Shown here in pieces: positions 59,431 through 64,000 of a stretch of DNA of 64,000 bases. The stretch lies in the NCBI GenBank assembly GCA_024509875.1, contig JAMPIV010014851.1, positions 1 to 64,000 of the forward strand, given 5' to 3'. The notes under the pieces were generated by a model. It worked only from the letters and a program-made list of their open reading frames with translations. It was not told the origin of the DNA and made no database searches. Numbering within the stretch: position 1 is the stretch's first letter; every line of letters begins with the position of its first letter. Both the position numbers and the translations under genes were made by a program. The DNA is from Oreohelix idahoensis (lineage: Eukaryota; Mollusca; Gastropoda; Stylommatophora; Oreohelicidae).

Positions 59431-62400
59431 TCATGGTAGCCGACATTCTCCCATTCTGCAGAAATGGCCAAACCATCTTAGTTGGGACTGTTCTACTTGG
59501 GTCTGCAGGGGGTGGTATTTTAGGCCTTGACGTATCGTCTGGTTGCGAACCATGACTCTTCTTGTTACTTCAACCACCTTCCTCAGATACCTCATTTCTG
59601 AGGTTTGGATCTGGCTTTTGTGGGTTGTAGTCATTGCCCATGAGTCGCATCCATATGTCAAGACTGGGACATAGGTGGAGCGGTATACAGCTATCTTCGT
59701 TTTCTTACCAACCTCTCTCTTGCTGAGGAATCCTCGATTTATGGCCTGAAAAGTCTCCCAGCTGCAGCTTTTCGAGTGGCCAACGCTTCTTTGATGCCTC
59801 TCTTTCGGTCTATAATAGCTCCAAGATATTTAAAGTGGTCGACCTGCTAAACGACCTGTTCTCCCAGCTTAATCTGATGTCTTCTTTCTTCTCGTGATAT
59901 CACAATGGATTTTGTTTTAGAGCTGCTTATGACCACCCTCTCTTCTCCAGCTCTTCCTTCCAGACTTGCAGGTTGGATTGGAGATGTGCCTCTGATTTAG
60001 CAATCAGGGCAACATCATCAGCAAATGCCAGCTCTAAAATACATACTTGTCTCATCTTCCAGTATCCCACTGAATACTTTCTTGTTCTCTCCTTACATGC
60101 CTTGATAACATCGTCCATGAGGAGGATGAAAAGATAAGGTGAGAGGATATCACCTTGTCTTACACCAGTGGTGGTCCTGAACTCTTCTGACTTATGGTTT
60201 TCTGTCCCCATATAATTTCTGCAAGACTTGTAGAAGCTCTGTATAGCATAAATCAGAGGTACTGGAATGTTCTTCCTTGTCAAACAGTCCCAAAGTTTGC
60301 TCCAGGGGACCCTGTCAAACGCCTTTTCCAGATCTCTGAAACAAAGATAAATCTCACTCTTATAATCAATAGCCTTTTCGCTCAGCTGTCTGAGTGTGAA
60401 GATTAGGTCTTGAGTACTACGGTTTGCTCGGAATCCACACTGGACCTCATCCAATTGTGGCTCAGCTAGGCGTCGGAGTCTCTGCTCTAGGATTCTAGAG
60501 TAGATTTTACCAGAGACACTGAGAAATGATATGCCTCTATGGTTTCTACTTTGTCGATTGTCACCCTTTTTGAAAATTGGTGTTATGATGGCAATGTCCC
60601 AATTCTTTGGTATGGTCTTGTTGCACCACGCTGCCTGTAAGACGCTTACGAGTAATAGGTCACCTGATGCTCCCATTTCTGGTGTTATACCATCATGCCC
60701 TGCTGCTTTGCCCATCTTGATTTTCTCCAGTGCTGCCTTCAGTTCTTTCATCTTTATGTCATCTTCATCATCATTGGTTTCCTCTTCTGTCCTACTGGTT
60801 ATCATTTCTGATGCTTGACCTTGCTCACCATCAAGAAGTTCTGAGAAATATTATTTCCATCTTTCCATTACTTCCTTCGGGGCAGTAAGAAATTTGCCTT
60901 GCTTGTCCTTTATAAATTTTAGAGGGCATTGTTTTTCCTTCCTAATGGTCTTTAGGGTCTTATAGAACAATTTATGGTTTTCTTGGGCATCTTTTTCTAG
61001 ATTTTCTCCAAATTCTTCCCAGGACTACTGTTTTGCTGCTAGCACCTTGTTCTTTGCTTCTGTTCTATATCACATATTCTCTATATTTCTCTATTTGTCC
61101 TGCTGTGTTTCTGGCTCCAAAGTATTGTTTCCATGCCATTTTCTTCTCTCTTATTTTCTCTTTGACTTCCTCTGTCCACCAAGGTGTCATCTTTCTCTTG
61201 TTCCCAAGTCGGACTTCACCACATTCTTGTGCAGCAGCTGTCTTTATGATGTCCTTGAATTTAAGCGAGAGGGTTTCCAAGTCATCAGGTTGTTCTTCTG
61301 TGTTTCTCACCGCTGTAGCAATAAGCCTCTGATATCTGGTCTTAATTTCTGGCTCTCTCAGCTTGTAGGTCTTAATGCTCATTTCTCCCGTTTGTTTACT
61401 TGGTTTCTTGCGTGATGTTGGGCAGTTCCTAGGGTGAGCAACTCTTTCAGTTGTTCTTTTGATTGTAAGAAGGTAGTGATCACTTCCAATCTCTGGCCCC
61501 CTCCAGACTCTAGCATCCCGGACATATACTACTGGTCAAAAGTTAAGGGCCGCCATTCAGTTTAGACAAGGTTTATATAACTCTTCGTGAGCAGGGTCGA
61601 TTTTCCAAATTTTCCGTAGCTTGAAATCTCTCAAAAAGTCTCTGAATGGTAGAGTGGGACACTGCTAAACGTCTTGCAATATGACAAACAGATTGACCAT
61701 CCTGAATCCATGCCATGGCTCGACCACGGTCTACAGTGCTGAGACTTCTCCTTGGTGGCATGGCTAATGCAGTGATCATTTCGACCACTTGTCATACTGA
61801 TTTATTGCATACCAACGGTGAACACTCTTTACCAATGATTTTTTTCCACGTGCATTCAAATTCAACTCACTTTTTCACCTTTTGAACTAGTGGGGCGTGT
61901 TGCAAAAACCACAAGTTTTTGCAGCAACAATGGTAATTTTCACGTGCGGGTCAAAGTGACCCAGTTTTTTGACATTTAAAAAAAATTAATCTAGTCCACA
62001 CAGAAATGTATACACATTTCTCTGAGCTCAGTTTTAATGACATTTTCACTTGTCTTTACAGTTTGCCAAACAATTATATAAACCTTGTCTAAACTGAATG
62101 GTGGCCCTTAACTGTTGTCAGTAGTATATTTGAATGAGCTCCTCCTAACAATGGCATAGTCGATCACTGACTTCTCATTCTTAGTTGTTCACATCTAGTG
62201 TATGCATATATGCGCTTATGGGGGAGCTTTGTGTTTGTAATGATCAGATTCTGCTCACTGCAGAATCTAAGGAGTCGCTTTCCATTGTCATTGAGAGTAT
62301 CTTCTCCATATCGTCCGATAACTACACCCCATCTAGCATGGTCATTTTCAACTCTTGCATTGAAATTTCCGAGCATGATAATTTTATCTAGGCAGTCATT

Positions 62401-62790
62401 CACTGTCCTTTGAAGCAGCTCGAAGAATTCCTCCTTGACCTCTGCTCTCTCATCCTCATTTGGCCCATACACAATGACCAGGTTGACTATGGTTTCTCCT
62501 TCTTTTAGTTTTACAACCATAATGCGCTCCGAGACAAAGTTCCATCCCTTGCTACTATCTGTCTGCTTTTTGGCCACAATGCAACCCACGCCCCCTTTAG
62601 CTCTTTCAGACGTGGGTACACCACTGTAGAGCAGCGTGTTGCCATCGAGATCCATGACTCCTTGTCCCTTTTTCTTTGTTTCCGTTATAGCCAGGATTTC
62701 TAATCTTCCACCAGCTCCTCTTCTTTCCCATTTATACTTCTTGTGTTTTATGTTCCATAAGTCGTAGTCCGTAGGCCGTTCCAGTTCGTC
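59431..62790 (-). pseudogene. RTE-like LINE polyprotein: endonuclease and reverse transcriptase
   Basis: The endonuclease begins near 62.70 kb with LEILAITETKKKG (catalytic Glu), then GGVGCIVA, VNLVIVYGPNEDE, MLGNFNARV and, on both sides of the inserted element, SVIDYAIVRRSS and then GPEIGSDHYLLT (catalytic His). A spacer with KMTPWWTEEVKEKI follows. RT has GKAAGHDGITPE, WDIAIITPIFKKGD, GFRANRSTQDLI, RDLEKAFDRVPW, TGVRQGDILSPYLF and FADD near 60.01 kb. A tail frame at 59661-59431 holds TYGCDSWAMT and LRWFGHFCRM. Nonsense codons occur near 61.03 and 60.85 kb and a frameshift before the tail. The normal start of the endonuclease (GTWNV-like) is not preserved. Confidence 0.85.
61527..62126 (-). 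mobile_element. Miniature Tc1-type DNA transposon in the LINE endonuclease
   Basis: 600 bases with imperfect terminal inverted repeats of about 55 bases: TACTACTGGTCAAAAGTTAA at the left, and at the right the complement of TTAACTGTTGTCAGTAGTA. Both continue into GGGCC and CATTCAGTTTAGACAAGG. The flanks are TA on each side. Inside, a 71-codon minus-strand frame (61788-61573) reads PPRRSLSTVDRGRAMAWI, QDGQSVCHIARRLAVSHST and IQRLFERFQ, the first helix-turn-helix of a Tc1-like transposase. The catalytic domain is absent, so this is a deletion derivative moved in trans. Confidence 0.9.
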
Positions 62791-62960
62791 GCCTTTAAAA
62801 TCAGTCCGGTTTTCTCTCTTGTAGTTCGCGTAATCATGTTTTAAAGCAAACAGGTGATTGGCCTGCTGTGCCTTTGCATGGTGGTGGGAGCTGTCTCCTT
62901 ACAGCCTCCATGCAGGCCGCCTTCTTCCTTTTTCAGCCGGGCTTGGGACCGGCCTAGGCG

Positions 62961-63590
62961 GAGTTGTGAGATGTATATACCTTTTTTAACTGTGATTCAG
63001 GCAGATCATTATCCATGCACTCCAGACACAATTTCCTAGTTGACACTCAGAAAGATATTGGCGAATTTTCATCAAACTCAATGAGTTACATTGTGTGCTC
63101 GGGAATTTAATTCTTCTGAGAGGTTAACATTCGTGGGTGAAGCGCATGAAAATGGGCCTGTTAGTTTGCGGAGAACAAATGTACTGAGGCATTTGTTTCC
63201 TTCTTATTTGTCACAGTTAGTAGTAACAAGACATCAGACTTAGGTACTGAAGTTGCTACGCCACTAGTGTGAGAGAAGGGTATCAACACTGACAGCCTAC
63301 AGTGGATGAGTTACGTGGAGAAGTGTACTCGTCACCAAAAAGAAGTGATGGAAACCACTGCTGCAGGTCGCATCTGGAGCTAAGTTTTATATAACAGGCT
63401 ACAGCAAAAATACGGACATTATTATTAACCCCCTATTATAACTTTCACCCTATTTTCCATATTTGTTTTCCCACGGTACAGACTAATTGACTATTAAATT
63501 TGTTGTATGTTATTTTAAACTAAATAATAATAGTTGATTCAGTTTGTATGTACGAAAGCAAACGTATGAGCCAGTTCTTCTTGATAAATG
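62961..63590. other. Gene-free stretch
   Basis: No feature supported. Confidence 0.5.
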
Positions 63591-63614
63591 TATATATATA
63601 TATATATATATATA

Positions 63615-63670
<56 letters not shown>

Positions 63671-63697
63671 TATATATATATATATATATAATATACA
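63591..63697. repeat. (TA)n microsatellite
   Basis: About 107 bases of TA repeats with two short interruptions. Confidence 0.95.
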
Positions 63698-64000
63698 TAT
63701 ATAAAGAACCATTAATTATAAGAGAGCATTCGTTGGATTACTCCAACTGGGGCTTGACGGACCAGAATCATTGCATAACCCCTTCACAAAAGGCGACGGA
63801 CCAGATAATAAGTTAACAAATTTGCTCAGCCCTTAAGCAGCGTTTGTTCTTGACTTCTGGGAATTTCTTGTGAAGGCTCCCTTAAGGTAGAAACGACATT
63901 CATCTTCTATCAATATCTTTGTGCCAAGAGTAATCTTGAGCGAATATAGATACTTCGGACGATCTACTTTTAGATACGATTGCGTTGTGACCATTAGTGA
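63698..64000. other. Gene-free end of window
   Basis: Nothing recognised in the last 300 bases. Confidence 0.5.

Larger units (their letters stand above)
59240..62960 (-). mobile_element. RTE-like LINE, interrupted by a Tc1-type element
   Basis: Minus-strand LINE with a leader near 62.96-62.66 kb, endonuclease, RT and C-terminal tail, and a 3' untranslated region to about 59.24 kb. Excluding the 600-bp insert it is about 3.1 kb, typical for the RTE superclade. No poly(A) tail or clear target duplication was found. Confidence 0.8.

Overview
This is an invertebrate nuclear genome window made almost entirely of mobile DNA. It holds several LINE families with apurinic-type endonuclease and reverse transcriptase (RT), Ty3/gypsy LTR retrotransposons, Helitron and Tc1 remnants, SINE-like tails, and long CT, TA and ATCT microsatellites. 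There are no operons, no rRNA or tRNA genes that I could see, and no convincing host gene. The mix fits a mollusc (perhaps a gastropod) or another lophotrochozoan. That is inference from style, not proof.

Layout. 0.3-1.8 kb: two broken minus-strand LINE RT pieces. 1.8-3.1 kb: two interspersed repeats that recur elsewhere in the window. 3.1-9.08 kb: a nearly complete plus-strand Tx1/L1-like LINE with intact ORF1, ORF2 broken by one stop and two frameshifts, and a poly(A) tail. 9.1-17.2 kb: no clear gene, but a tangle of inverted copies of one repeat family. 21.5-29.4 kb: remains of a Helitron helicase, an RTE-like LINE, RNase H-bearing LINEs and a transposon-like 'GDY' gene. 30.3-32.0 kb: RNase H and integrase of a gypsy element in the ordinary order.

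32.65-35.66 kb is the most striking object: a complete, young, 3,005-bp LTR retrotransposon on the minus strand, inserted in an ATCT microsatellite. It has no pol. Its only gene is a Gag-like protein fused to a module with the architecture and linker of LIN28, a cold-shock domain followed by two CCHC knuckles. An in-frame TAG lies exactly in the linker.

42.25-53.5 kb: a 9.66-kb LTR retrotransposon with the order Gag-protease-integrase-RT-RNase H (Gmr1-like, integrase before RT), flanked by the 5-bp duplication ACAAC. It sits inside the open reading frame of a related gag gene, and the host frame is continuous across the target site. 54.8-56.5 kb holds a second gag-protease remnant that also appears to run into integrase. 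59.2-62.96 kb is an RTE-like LINE interrupted by a 600-bp Tc1-type miniature element. Removing that insert and one TA restores the endonuclease reading frame.

The genes do not form a pathway. They are layers of selfish elements inserted into one another, and in three cases the target junction can be read to the base or nearly so.
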